DNA from: JBFMHD01 sp040752395 [NCBI: Candidatus Hydrogenedentota bacterium]
GTDB lineage: Bacteria > JBFMHD01
Assembly: GCA_040752395.1 (NCBI GenBank)
Contig: JBFMHD010000025.1
Coordinates: 1 to 18,171, forward strand
Length of the DNA stretch: 18,171 bases
Reading direction: 5' to 3'
This document shows positions 1 to 6,399 of the stretch, one piece after another. The stretch's first letter is position 1; each line of letters begins with the position of its first letter. A model generated the notes under the pieces. That model was not told the origin of the DNA and did not search any database. It saw only the letters and a list, made by a program, of their open reading frames with translations. The translations under genes and the position numbers were made by a program.

Positions 1-832
1 AGTTGTCTTTAATGCTGGTTTTCAAAATATTTAATGTAGTTTCCTGTTTTACCAGTGGGAAATCGCTTCCGAATATAAGTCGCTCACATCCTAAATTCTG
101 TAATGCTTTTAATATTGTTTTTGGGGGTTGAAAACTCGTATCAAGATATATATTCTTAAATTTCAGTGCCATCTCTATTACGATATTGTAATATTCAAGC
201 CCCATATGTACAAATATGAATTTCATTTTTGGAAACTTTTTTAATAGATTGATAAAGTTTTCAGGGTATGCAAATTTTTCAGCATCAATTTTAATAAACC
301 CTGCTCTGGCTGGACCTGTGTGAAAACAAACGGGTAGATTATATTTTGAAAATTCTTCTAAAATATTAGCTATTCTCTCGTCTTCTGGATGAATTTTCTG
401 GATGACAGGATGTATCTTTATTCCTTTGCACCCATTCTCAATATTAAATTTTAATCTGGCTAAATAATCAGTCTGTGAAAAATCAACTGATGCAAAGGGT
501 ATAAATTCTTGATATTTTTTTGACAATTCTATTACATACTCAGTTTTAACATTAGGTTCAATCGGTAAAAGTATCGCTTTGTTTACACCGTTCTTTTTAA
601 AAATTTCAATATAAGTTTCTGGTTTACATAATTGAACACGTTTGCAACTCTCCATATATGCTATATCACCAAGTAATCTACTGCTATTTTTTTTTGATCT
701 TGGATACGGTCTATTAAACTTTAAAAGCTCAAGTATTGAAACCAACCCAAACGGTATCTTATCTAAAGGATATTGTATTTGCGTACCTGTGTAGATATCA
801 CCAATATGTGTATGTGCATCAATTATATTCAT
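1..832 (-). CDS. Amidohydrolase_2 family (TIM-barrel metal-dependent hydrolase), 3' end outside the window
   Basis: The minus-strand frame is open from an ATG at 832 to the window edge (277 codons, no stop), so the C-terminus is missing. The N-terminus carries the metal-binding HxH motif (DAHTHIG, residues 5-11). Further down are HTGP, FVHMG and a late IFGSDFP that supplies the Asp expected near the end of the barrel. This set and order fit the Amidohydrolase_2 / COG2159 family, whose members are metal-dependent hydrolases or decarboxylases; the substrate cannot be read from sequence. The start overlaps the 3' end of the upstream epimerase-aminotransferase gene by 14 nt, so the two are almost certainly co-transcribed and translationally coupled. 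The location suggests a role in sugar or polysaccharide metabolism, but that is inference. Confidence 0.85.
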   Translation of the reverse strand, partial: MNIIDAHTHIGDIYTGTQIQYPLDKIPFGLVSILELLKFNRPYPRSKKNSSRLLGDIAYMESCKRVQLCKPETYIEIFKKNGVNKAILLPIEPNVKTEYVIELSKKYQEFIPFASVDFSQTDYLARLKFNIENGCKGIKIHPVIQKIHPEDERIANILEEFSKYNLPVCFHTGPARAGFIKIDAEKFAYPENFINLLKKFPKMKFIFVHMGLEYYNIVIEMALKFKNIYLDTSFQPPKTILKALQNLGCERLIFGSDFPLVKQETTLNILKTSIKDN

Positions 833-2984
833 CAGCGATGTCCTTAATTGATTCTATAATATAATCTATTTCTGCATCAGTAAGTCTTGGGTAAAATGGT
901 ATTGATATAGTTTCACTTCCTATTCGTTCACTAACAGGAAACATTCCTTTTTTGTACCCGTATTTTTCAGCATAATATTTCATAAGATGTATGGGTTTAT
1001 AATTGACAGCTACGCCTATGCCTTTATCCTGAAGTTTATATATGAACTCATCTCTGATATCAGCCCTGACCCATATTGTGAAAAGATGTCTTGAATGTTT
1101 TACATTGTGGAGTATCGCGGGAAGGCGTATATTTTTTATTTTTGATAAACCTTCATAATATCTATTAGCTATTCTTTCTCTTTTACTTAGAAGTTCCTCA
1201 ATCCTCGATAACTGTCCGATCAAAAGAGCAGCATCTACGTTTGACATATTCGCTTTGTATCCCAGTAATTCCATATCAAATTGTTTAAATCTACCTGAAT
1301 ATCTGGTTGCAGCATCAGCAGAAAGCCCGTGTAACCTCAGCTTCACCAGTGTATTAGCCAGTTCCTCATTATTGGTACCAATAGCGCCGCCCTCACCACT
1401 TGTAATATTCTTTGTAGCATAAAAACTAAAACAGGCTGCATCTGAAACCGCTCCTGGTCTTATATCATCCCGTACGCCTTCAACACAATGAGCACAATCT
1501 TCAATAAGATATAGTTTATGTTTTTTTGCTATTTGTGAAATTTTCTTCATATCACACATATGGCCATAAAGATGGACAGGAAGGATAGCTTTTGTTTTTT
1601 CTGTTATTGCATCCTCAATAAGATTAGCATCGATATTTCCTGTTTCTTCTTCAACATCGATAAATACAGGTTTTGCTCCGCAATGTTCGATAGCATTCGC
1701 AGTTGCTACAAATGACATCGGAGTAGTAATAACTTCATCGTCTTGAGTTATGCCCAAAGCTTTTAATACAAGAAACAAGGACTCTGTACAGCTCGTTGTC
1801 CCTATAACCCTTTTTACTCCAAGATATTCACTTAAATCAGTTTCAAACTTTTTTGTTATGTTTCCAGTAGTAAGAAAGATTGAATATAAAGTCTGTTGAA
1901 CATTTAATATATCTTTTTCGTCGATATTATGTTTATAAAATTCCACTGTTCTTTTTATAATATGTTTATCTTTTTCCTCGAGCATCGGGTTAAACTTTGT
2001 AAGATTGATATATCTTTCTGTAGTTACAGTCATCTCATCTTTATCACCTTCAAACTTTACCACACCTTTTGCTAAAGCATCACGTATCTTGATTATGGCT
2101 TCTGGCACATTATGAGCAGGCACAAAATCAAGCACCTTCTTTATTTTCTCAAAAGATACATTATAGGTTCTTATATCCTGGTCTTCAGGGACTTTAATCA
2201 ATTTAGCATCTGGTATTATATCATTTATCATATTTGCAACAGTAATGACTCTGAAATTCTGGTCATCACTCCCCACATTAAAAATCTCTCCAGCCACTTT
2301 TTCACGTTTGGAATTTATAATTTTTAGAAAAGCAGTTGCGGCATCTTCAACCTGCACAAGCGGTCTCCATTGTTCCCCACCACCGACCACAAAGATTTTC
2401 TTATCTTTAAATGCACGCGCAGTCATAATGTTTACAAGTAAATCAAACCTCATCCTTTTTGAAAGCCCATAAAATGTCCCGTTTCTTAAAACCGTTACAG
2501 CGAAATTTTTGTCACACATATTAAATAAGGCTTCTTCAACTATGAGTTTACACTTGGCATAAAGAGAGACAGGTTTACATTTGGAGTCTTCTTTTAAAAA
2601 TAAAGTATCACCAGAACCATACACACTGCAGGACGATGAGAATATCAATTGTTTCACCCCTGATTCTTTTGCGGCTTTTGCAAGGTTAATAGAGCCATCA
2701 CGATTAATAGCCAGTGTTAAATCAGGATTTAGCGCGCAGGACGGGTCGTTTGAAAGCCCGCTTACATCTATCAAAACATCAATATTGTTAAAAGTCTCCC
2801 TGGGTATCCATCGAATATCACACTTTAATAACTCAAAATTAGGGTTTGTTTTAAAACTATCAAGAGAAGCTTCACCAAAGAAACATCGATCCAGTACGCG
2901 AACAAAATGATTGTTCTCAAGTAACAATTTTACAAGCACTGTGCCAAGATAACCCGCACCACCTGCTATAAGTAGATTAGCCAT
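819..2984 (-). CDS. Fusion of NAD-dependent sugar epimerase/dehydratase (extended SDR) and DegT/DnrJ/EryC1 aminotransferase
   Basis: One 721-aa protein carries two complete enzymes. Residues 1 to about 325 form an extended short-chain dehydrogenase: the Rossmann motif GGAGYLG is at 8-14, an SSS stretch near 116-118 and the catalytic YxxxK (YAKCK) at 142-146. Residues from about 345 to 721 form a fold-type I DegT family aminotransferase with EDCAH near 495 and the PLP lysine in FYATKNITSGEGG (K525), so aminotransfer rather than dehydration is expected. Known members of these families act in sequence on nucleotide sugars, the SDR making or modifying a keto sugar and the DegT enzyme aminating it; the exact sugar is unknown. 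An in-frame TTG lies 24 nt upstream, but the ATG at 2984 has AGGAG seven bases before it and the Rossmann motif right after, so I chose it. It sits 44 nt after the WbqC gene and overlaps the amidohydrolase start. Confidence 0.93.
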   Translation of the reverse strand: MANLLIAGGAGYLGTVLVKLLLENNHFVRVLDRCFFGEASLDSFKTNPNFELLKCDIRWIPRETFNNIDVLIDVSGLSNDPSCALNPDLTLAINRDGSINLAKAAKESGVKQLIFSSSCSVYGSGDTLFLKEDSKCKPVSLYAKCKLIVEEALFNMCDKNFAVTVLRNGTFYGLSKRMRFDLLVNIMTARAFKDKKIFVVGGGEQWRPLVQVEDAATAFLKIINSKREKVAGEIFNVGSDDQNFRVITVANMINDIIPDAKLIKVPEDQDIRTYNVSFEKIKKVLDFVPAHNVPEAIIKIRDALAKGVVKFEGDKDEMTVTTERYINLTKFNPMLEEKDKHIIKRTVEFYKHNIDEKDILNVQQTLYSIFLTTGNITKKFETDLSEYLGVKRVIGTTSCTESLFLVLKALGITQDDEVITTPMSFVATANAIEHCGAKPVFIDVEEETGNIDANLIEDAITEKTKAILPVHLYGHMCDMKKISQIAKKHKLYLIEDCAHCVEGVRDDIRPGAVSDAACFSFYATKNITSGEGGAIGTNNEELANTLVKLRLHGLSADAATRYSGRFKQFDMELLGYKANMSNVDAALLIGQLSRIEELLSKRERIANRYYEGLSKIKNIRLPAILHNVKHSRHLFTIWVRADIRDEFIYKLQDKGIGVAVNYKPIHLMKYYAEKYGYKKGMFPVSERIGSETISIPFYPRLTDAEIDYIIESIKDIADEYN

Positions 2985-3001
2985 TGTAGTACTCCTATAA
3001 A

Positions 3002-3029
3002 GAAGCAAGAAGTGGGAAGTGAGAGGTAT
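3002..3029. repeat. Four degenerate heptamers between two operon genes
   Basis: On the plus strand four consecutive 7-mers of the GAAGCAA type can be read (gaagcaa, gaagtgg, gaagtga, gaggtat). They fill most of the 44-nt gap between the WbqC stop and the epimerase-aminotransferase start. The last unit touches the WbqC stop codon. A similar string (gaagtgagaggtgtcag) recurs near 13314-13330, so this is a dispersed repeat family rather than chance. Confidence 0.6.
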
Positions 3030-3739
3030 CAGAAAGTTTGGACAATGTGGTTAGGTTTTGAAGTTAACACATTTAGACTTTTATCGCCACAATTAAATAA
3101 TAAATCAACTATCGATAAATTGGGGATAAAATCTCCGAAAAACTGTGGGTATACAGGAGATTTAAACTCCTGAAACTCAAGTTTTATACCATTCTCTAAA
3201 AATTTTTCTACACTATATAAGTTTTTACCCGCGGCGCCGTTATAACAATAGGAAGCACCAAGCTCTATACATACTGCCATCAGTCTCTCTTTACCCCTTA
3301 CCTCTGTTTTTAATCGACTGCTATAGCTAATATCTCTTTCTAACCCTAAAAAATTCATACATAAAAATATTAGTTCCATATCAAGGTCTATAAGATACTC
3401 GAATCTTTTATTTATTACATCAATTATGGGTTCAAAATAATCATTAAAATAAGGTGTTTTACCATAGCAGGCTTTTAATAGGTTTATATGTCTTTTTTGC
3501 CAATCTTCATTATAAGAAATCTTTATATCTTTAATCAACGTTTTTGTAGGAGCTTTTTTTACAGGGACCGTAATATACACATCTTTACCATTAGTAGATT
3601 TGATCCTGTTTCTATTTCTCCAGTCAAGTTTTGTATATTGGGCATCGTCAAAAACAACGAATATATCGGTTCTGTAGATCTGCTCAAAAAAACCAAGCCA
3701 GGGGAGATAACCTGGCTGTAACATCATCAGACGTTTCAT
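3029..3739 (-). CDS. WbqC family protein
   Basis: This 236-aa protein begins with the family signature QPGYLPWLGFFEQI (residues 8-21), followed by FVVFDDAQY, DWRNRNRIK and a VPVKK segment. These are characteristic of WbqC-like proteins (PF08889), found in O-antigen and other surface-polysaccharide clusters. Their biochemical role is not firmly established; they are usually thought to act in nucleotide-sugar or glycan modification. Length is normal for the family. It is the first gene of an operon with the downstream SDR-aminotransferase fusion (44 nt gap) and the amidohydrolase. The ribosome-binding site is weak (AGTGA about 8 nt before the ATG). The start lies only 12 nt beyond one copy of the ~94-bp repeat, so that repeat may form the leader of this operon. 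Confidence 0.9.
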   Translation of the reverse strand: MKRLMMLQPGYLPWLGFFEQIYRTDIFVVFDDAQYTKLDWRNRNRIKSTNGKDVYITVPVKKAPTKTLIKDIKISYNEDWQKRHINLLKACYGKTPYFNDYFEPIIDVINKRFEYLIDLDMELIFLCMNFLGLERDISYSSRLKTEVRGKERLMAVCIELGASYCYNGAAGKNLYSVEKFLENGIKLEFQEFKSPVYPQFFGDFIPNLSIVDLLFNCGDKSLNVLTSKPNHIVQTF

Positions 3740-3751
3740 AGCATTTCACTT

Positions 3752-3845
3752 TTTATCAGGTCTTTTTTAAAAGTATCATTTTTAAGGAACTAAATTTTAT
3801 AAAAATAGCTTTTTTCATTCTCGTAATTCTTTAAAAACAAGCTTA
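3752..3845. repeat. ~94-bp direct repeat, copy A
   Basis: This copy matches 4791-4883 in the same orientation. The two share an identical 42-nt core (3774-3815 versus 4811-4852) and identical or near-identical edges ending in acaagctta. The core holds the palindrome ATTTTATAAAAT. The copy lies directly upstream of the WbqC gene on the minus strand. Copies A and B bracket the PIN-domain gene pair and a MITE-like element. Confidence 0.85.
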
Positions 3846-3901
3846 TTCTAAACTCTCACCAAATTTATCTGGCAATAGTTTCTATTTACTATAATAACAA
3901 T

Positions 3902-4007
3902 GTAATGCCTCAGTCTTCAGTGGAGTCTCTTTATCTTGCCTCTTGTATCTAATTCGTGCCGTTTCTTGCTTCTTGCTTCTTAATCCCACTTATAACAGAG
4001 GGATTAC
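3902..4007. mobile_element. MITE-like element 1 (106 bp) with terminal inverted repeats and 8-bp target duplication
   Basis: The left end reads GTAATGCCTCAGT. The reverse complement of the right end reads GTAATCCCTCTGT, matching at 11 of 13 positions. The element is flanked on both sides by the perfect octamer ATAACAAT (3894-3901 and 4008-4015), the signature of a transposition target duplication. The interior contains heptamer repeats of the CTTGCTT type. It has no coding capacity, so any movement would need a transposase supplied elsewhere. A 37-nt internal stretch (3908-3944) matches element 2 (14454-14490) at 33 positions. Confidence 0.8.
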
Positions 4008-4049
4008 ATAACAATATAGAGGTCTGGATTTAGCGTCGACGTTGTAAAC

Positions 4050-4241
4050 CTATCTTAGACGAATTTCTGCTCTGTTTTTACTTTCTTCTAATTCCTTCAA
4101 ATTAAACTCTTTTTCAGCCATCCGTACTCTGATTTCATGAAGTCCCGCCATCATATCATCCACTTCACCTCTGGAATTCATAAATTCTTTTGCAATACTT
4201 TCCCGAACCTCTACCTGATAAAAGTTACTGAAATAAGACAT
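4050..4241 (-). CDS. 63-aa protein downstream of the PIN gene; possible antitoxin partner
   Basis: The gene starts at an ATG (4241) preceded by an excellent GGGAGGT about eight bases upstream, and begins MSYFSNFYQVEVRES. The rest is rich in Glu, Lys and Arg and is predicted to be helical, with an EVRESIAKEF segment near residues 10-19 and a charged C-terminus that could form a coiled coil. I do not recognise a named family. Short helical proteins with an EVR-type N-terminal segment are often encoded beside PIN-domain genes as putative antitoxins, so that is the best guess. It begins 13 nt after the PIN stop codon, so the two are surely co-transcribed. The strong ribosome-binding site compared with the PIN gene would favour excess of this protein, as expected for an antitoxin. 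Confidence 0.7.
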   Translation of the reverse strand: MSYFSNFYQVEVRESIAKEFMNSRGEVDDMMAGLHEIRVRMAEKEFNLKELEESKNRAEIRLR

Positions 4242-4254
4242 ATAAATTACCTCC

Positions 4255-4713
4255 CTAAAGCATTGTAGGTTCAACAATTTCAATTGAATTATAGCCGAGC
4301 AAAATATTTACCACATTTACTTCCCTTTTGGTCTTTAATTTAACAATATGTTCAAAGTTCCAACTTACCATAATATCAAGAGAATTGATTGTTGTTACCG
4401 CGAGATGAATTGCATCCTCAATGTGTTTTACTGGTATGATCCCTCTTGTTACATATTCTTGAGCTAATATCCTGATTTCTTCATCCTTAGTGGAAAGAGA
4501 ATTAAAGCCTTCTATAAGATTAAGTAGATTTTCTCTTGTTACTTTATTACCTGTAGATTCTATTTCCTTTATTACTAAATCAGAAATAAATACCTCATAT
4601 TCTTTCAAATTTGTCCAAAATTGCCTTGTTGTCTCTTGACGGTAAGAATTCTTTTCATCAAAATAGGCATTAGGTACTGATGTATCTAAGTATAATTTTA
4701 ATTTAGATCTCAT
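4255..4713 (-). CDS. PIN-domain protein (putative RNase toxin, VapC-like fold)
   Basis: The protein is 152 aa from the ATG at 4713; a TTG 36 nt further up is an alternative but adds only a polar, unconserved tail. The N-terminal KLYLDTSVPNAYFDE gives the first PIN Asp and the Thr/Ser that follows it. Acidic positions appear in DLVIKEIES and in HIEDAIHLAVT, and a late SWNFEHIV resembles the C-terminal W-N/D-x-x-H signature of PIN nucleases. PIN proteins are Mg-dependent RNases and many are toxins of type II systems. There is no clear ribosome-binding site for either start. A small helical protein is encoded 13 nt downstream, the reverse of the usual antitoxin-first order. The pair lies between two copies of a direct repeat, so it may have arrived as a cassette. 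Confidence 0.85.
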   Translation of the reverse strand: MRSKLKLYLDTSVPNAYFDEKNSYRQETTRQFWTNLKEYEVFISDLVIKEIESTGNKVTRENLLNLIEGFNSLSTKDEEIRILAQEYVTRGIIPVKHIEDAIHLAVTTINSLDIMVSWNFEHIVKLKTKREVNVVNILLGYNSIEIVEPTML

Positions 4714-4790
4714 ATTTATACTTATACTATCTTTTTTATTTAAACTCAAGTAGAATTTGATTTTTTGTAGGGGAGGTTTTTGATACTGAG

Positions 4791-4883
4791 TTTATCAGTT
4801 TTTTTAAAGGTATCATTTTTAAGGAACTAAATTTTATAAAAATAGCTTTTTTAATGCCAATAGTTCTTTAAAAAACAAGCTTA
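4791..4883. repeat. ~94-bp direct repeat, copy B
   Basis: This copy is in the same orientation as 3752-3845, with an identical 42-nt core at 4811-4852. It contains an imperfect inverted repeat, TTAAGGAACTA facing TAGTTCTTTAA, that could fold with one G-U pair. It lies upstream of the PIN gene on the minus strand and directly downstream of the terminator of the preceding operon. Confidence 0.85.
4833..4860 (-). promoter_or_regulatory. Candidate sigma-70-type promoter for the PIN gene pair, inside repeat copy B
   Basis: Reading the minus strand, TTGGCA (-35, one mismatch from consensus) is followed by a 16-nt spacer and TATAAA (-10). It lies just after the terminator of the upstream operon and before the PIN gene, leaving a leader of roughly 110 nt. 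The -10 box falls in the part identical between the two repeats, but copy A lacks a recognisable -35 box at the same position. Confidence 0.5.
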
Positions 4884-4892
4884 AAGTTTTCA

Positions 4893-4920
4893 AAAACCCC
4901 TTTTTTTAAAAAGGGGGTTT
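4893..4920 (-). terminator. Intrinsic terminator overlapping the stop codon of the GNAT/radical-SAM gene
   Basis: The minus strand reads AAACCCCC, a T-run, an A-run, then GGGGTTTTTG. It folds into a C/G plus A/T stem with one bulged C, followed by a short T tract. The last codons of the upstream gene (K-P-P-F and the TAA) are encoded by the left arm and loop. This marks the end of the operon that starts at the phosphofructokinase gene. Because the sequence is nearly symmetrical it could also act in the other direction. Confidence 0.75.
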
Positions 4921-6399
4921 AAAAGAGACATCTTTATCCAGCGCATAAAAATAATTATAGTTCCACGACCGGTATTCAAGGTCAATACATCCTTTACACA
5001 TAGGTATCTCTTCTCTTCTACCCTGGATGTGTAATTTCCGCCAGGTATTAAAAAGCTCGGACTGCCATAACTCTTCTATACTATGTTCTTTAATATTTCC
5101 GACGCAGGAGGTATTGTAAATATCAGAAACGCATCCCCTGACATTGCCCAACGAATCTATTAATACTCTCTCCCACAAAAATGGGCAGGGTACGGTTGAG
5201 TGGAGGTATGTAGAATATTCTTTTTTTCGCTTGATAATGCCTTTGAAACTTAATAATTTTCTTATTAATACATCATCTACAATTTCCTCCCAGAATTTAA
5301 AAATATAGTCCAGTTCATTTTCATTTGCTTCCTGCTCTATTATGCTTACCATTATTTTAGTATTATAATTATTTTCATTTCGCAATCTAACAAGTTCTTT
5401 TATATTAAACAATACTTTTTCAAAATCCAGGCCGATGCGTATTTTTTCAAAAGTCTCTTTAGTAGCGGCATCTACGCTTACTTCGATACTCCTGATCCGT
5501 CTTTTAAGCAGTCGTTCTGACTTATCAGGTGTTAATAAACTGCCGTTAGTGGTTAGGGCAACATTTTTATCTTGTTTTACATCAAGCAAGTATTCTATCA
5601 TTTCAATCGCTTCAGGATGAGTTAATACTTCGCCGCAGGATGAGACACGAATCAAATTATGGTGATATCCCGCACATTCTTCTGCAACCTTTTTTAATAT
5701 CTCCCAGCTCATAAATGCATCCCTGCCTTTTATACTTGCGGTAAAATTTGTAGCAGCATTAGGGCAATGGATACATCGGGAATTACAAATAAACGAGAGA
5801 CCACAAACAACCATCTGCGGAAACGTTTTAGCTAGCGGAAATCTGAACCCGAAACTCTCAGGTATATGCGGGGATAATACCATATATATCCGTTCAACCT
5901 CATCATCACAAAAAAAATTATAATCTTCTTTTCTGCATTCAACAAATCCGAGTTTTTTATAAGTTCTATAAGCAGCTATATTTTCTTTAAGCATTTTTAT
6001 CCGAATTTTAATACAGGGGTGTATCTCCTGCCAGATATATTTTATAGTAAGCCTTAATGCCTCGGTCCCATAACCCTTTGCCCTATGCTCAGGATACCCG
6101 ATAAAAATACCTATCTCTGCTTCCAGTCTATTATAATCTATCCCAAAAATATTAACGTTTCCTATATATTGTGGTTCCTGTTTATTACCAAGCATAATTT
6201 TAAAAACTCTTCTTGCTGGATCATTTCTGACTTTATTAAACCACATTAGCTGTTTTTCAAGAGTAAGCTCCTCGTTTGGTCGTTCAATCAATCTTCGTAA
6301 CTCATTATCTTTCATCCATTGTAAGTTTATTTCGAGGTCATTTTCTGTAAGTTCGGCTAAATTAATATTTTCGCCCTTCATTATGTATTTATCTTCCAT
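4906..6399 (-). CDS. GNAT acetyltransferase fused to a radical SAM/SPASM domain
   Basis: This 497-aa protein has two parts. Residues 1 to about 175 are a GNAT N-acetyltransferase of the RimJ/RimL or PseH type, with the acetyl-CoA loop HRAKGYGTEA at 105-114 and the late AAYRTYKKLGF at 142-152. From about 195 onward is a radical SAM domain with CNSRCIHC (C205, C209, C212) for the 4Fe-4S cluster. The C-terminal SPASM/twitch region has further cysteines (C405, C423, C432, C468, C471) for auxiliary clusters. The fusion suggests that one substrate, perhaps an amino sugar or its carrier, is both acetylated and modified by radical chemistry; this is inference. The start is uncertain: the ATG at 6399 overlaps the upstream gene by 19 nt, while the ATG at 6381 forms a TAATG overlap and gives the more typical GNAT N-terminus MKGENINLAEL. 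It is the last gene of the operon. Confidence 0.9.
   Translation of the reverse strand: MEDKYIMKGENINLAELTENDLEINLQWMKDNELRRLIERPNEELTLEKQLMWFNKVRNDPARRVFKIMLGNKQEPQYIGNVNIFGIDYNRLEAEIGIFIGYPEHRAKGYGTEALRLTIKYIWQEIHPCIKIRIKMLKENIAAYRTYKKLGFVECRKEDYNFFCDDEVERIYMVLSPHIPESFGFRFPLAKTFPQMVVCGLSFICNSRCIHCPNAATNFTASIKGRDAFMSWEILKKVAEECAGYHHNLIRVSSCGEVLTHPEAIEMIEYLLDVKQDKNVALTTNGSLLTPDKSERLLKRRIRSIEVSVDAATKETFEKIRIGLDFEKVLFNIKELVRLRNENNYNTKIMVSIIEQEANENELDYIFKFWEEIVDDVLIRKLLSFKGIIKRKKEYSTYLHSTVPCPFLWERVLIDSLGNVRGCVSDIYNTSCVGNIKEHSIEELWQSELFNTWRKLHIQGRREEIPMCKGCIDLEYRSWNYNYFYALDKDVSFKPPF

Larger units (their letters stand above)
3740..4049. other. 310-nt intergenic region made mostly of repeats
   Basis: No credible gene is present on either strand. 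The stretch contains repeat copy A (3752-3845), an AT-rich spacer with no motif I recognise (3846-3893), and a complete MITE-like element with its duplicated target (3894-4015). A short tail then leads to the stop codon of the small protein gene. Confidence 0.8.

Noticed and set aside
2112-2910. Plus-strand open frames inside the epimerase-aminotransferase gene
   Set aside because: They lie antisense to a gene with intact motifs, show no family resemblance and lack ribosome-binding sites.
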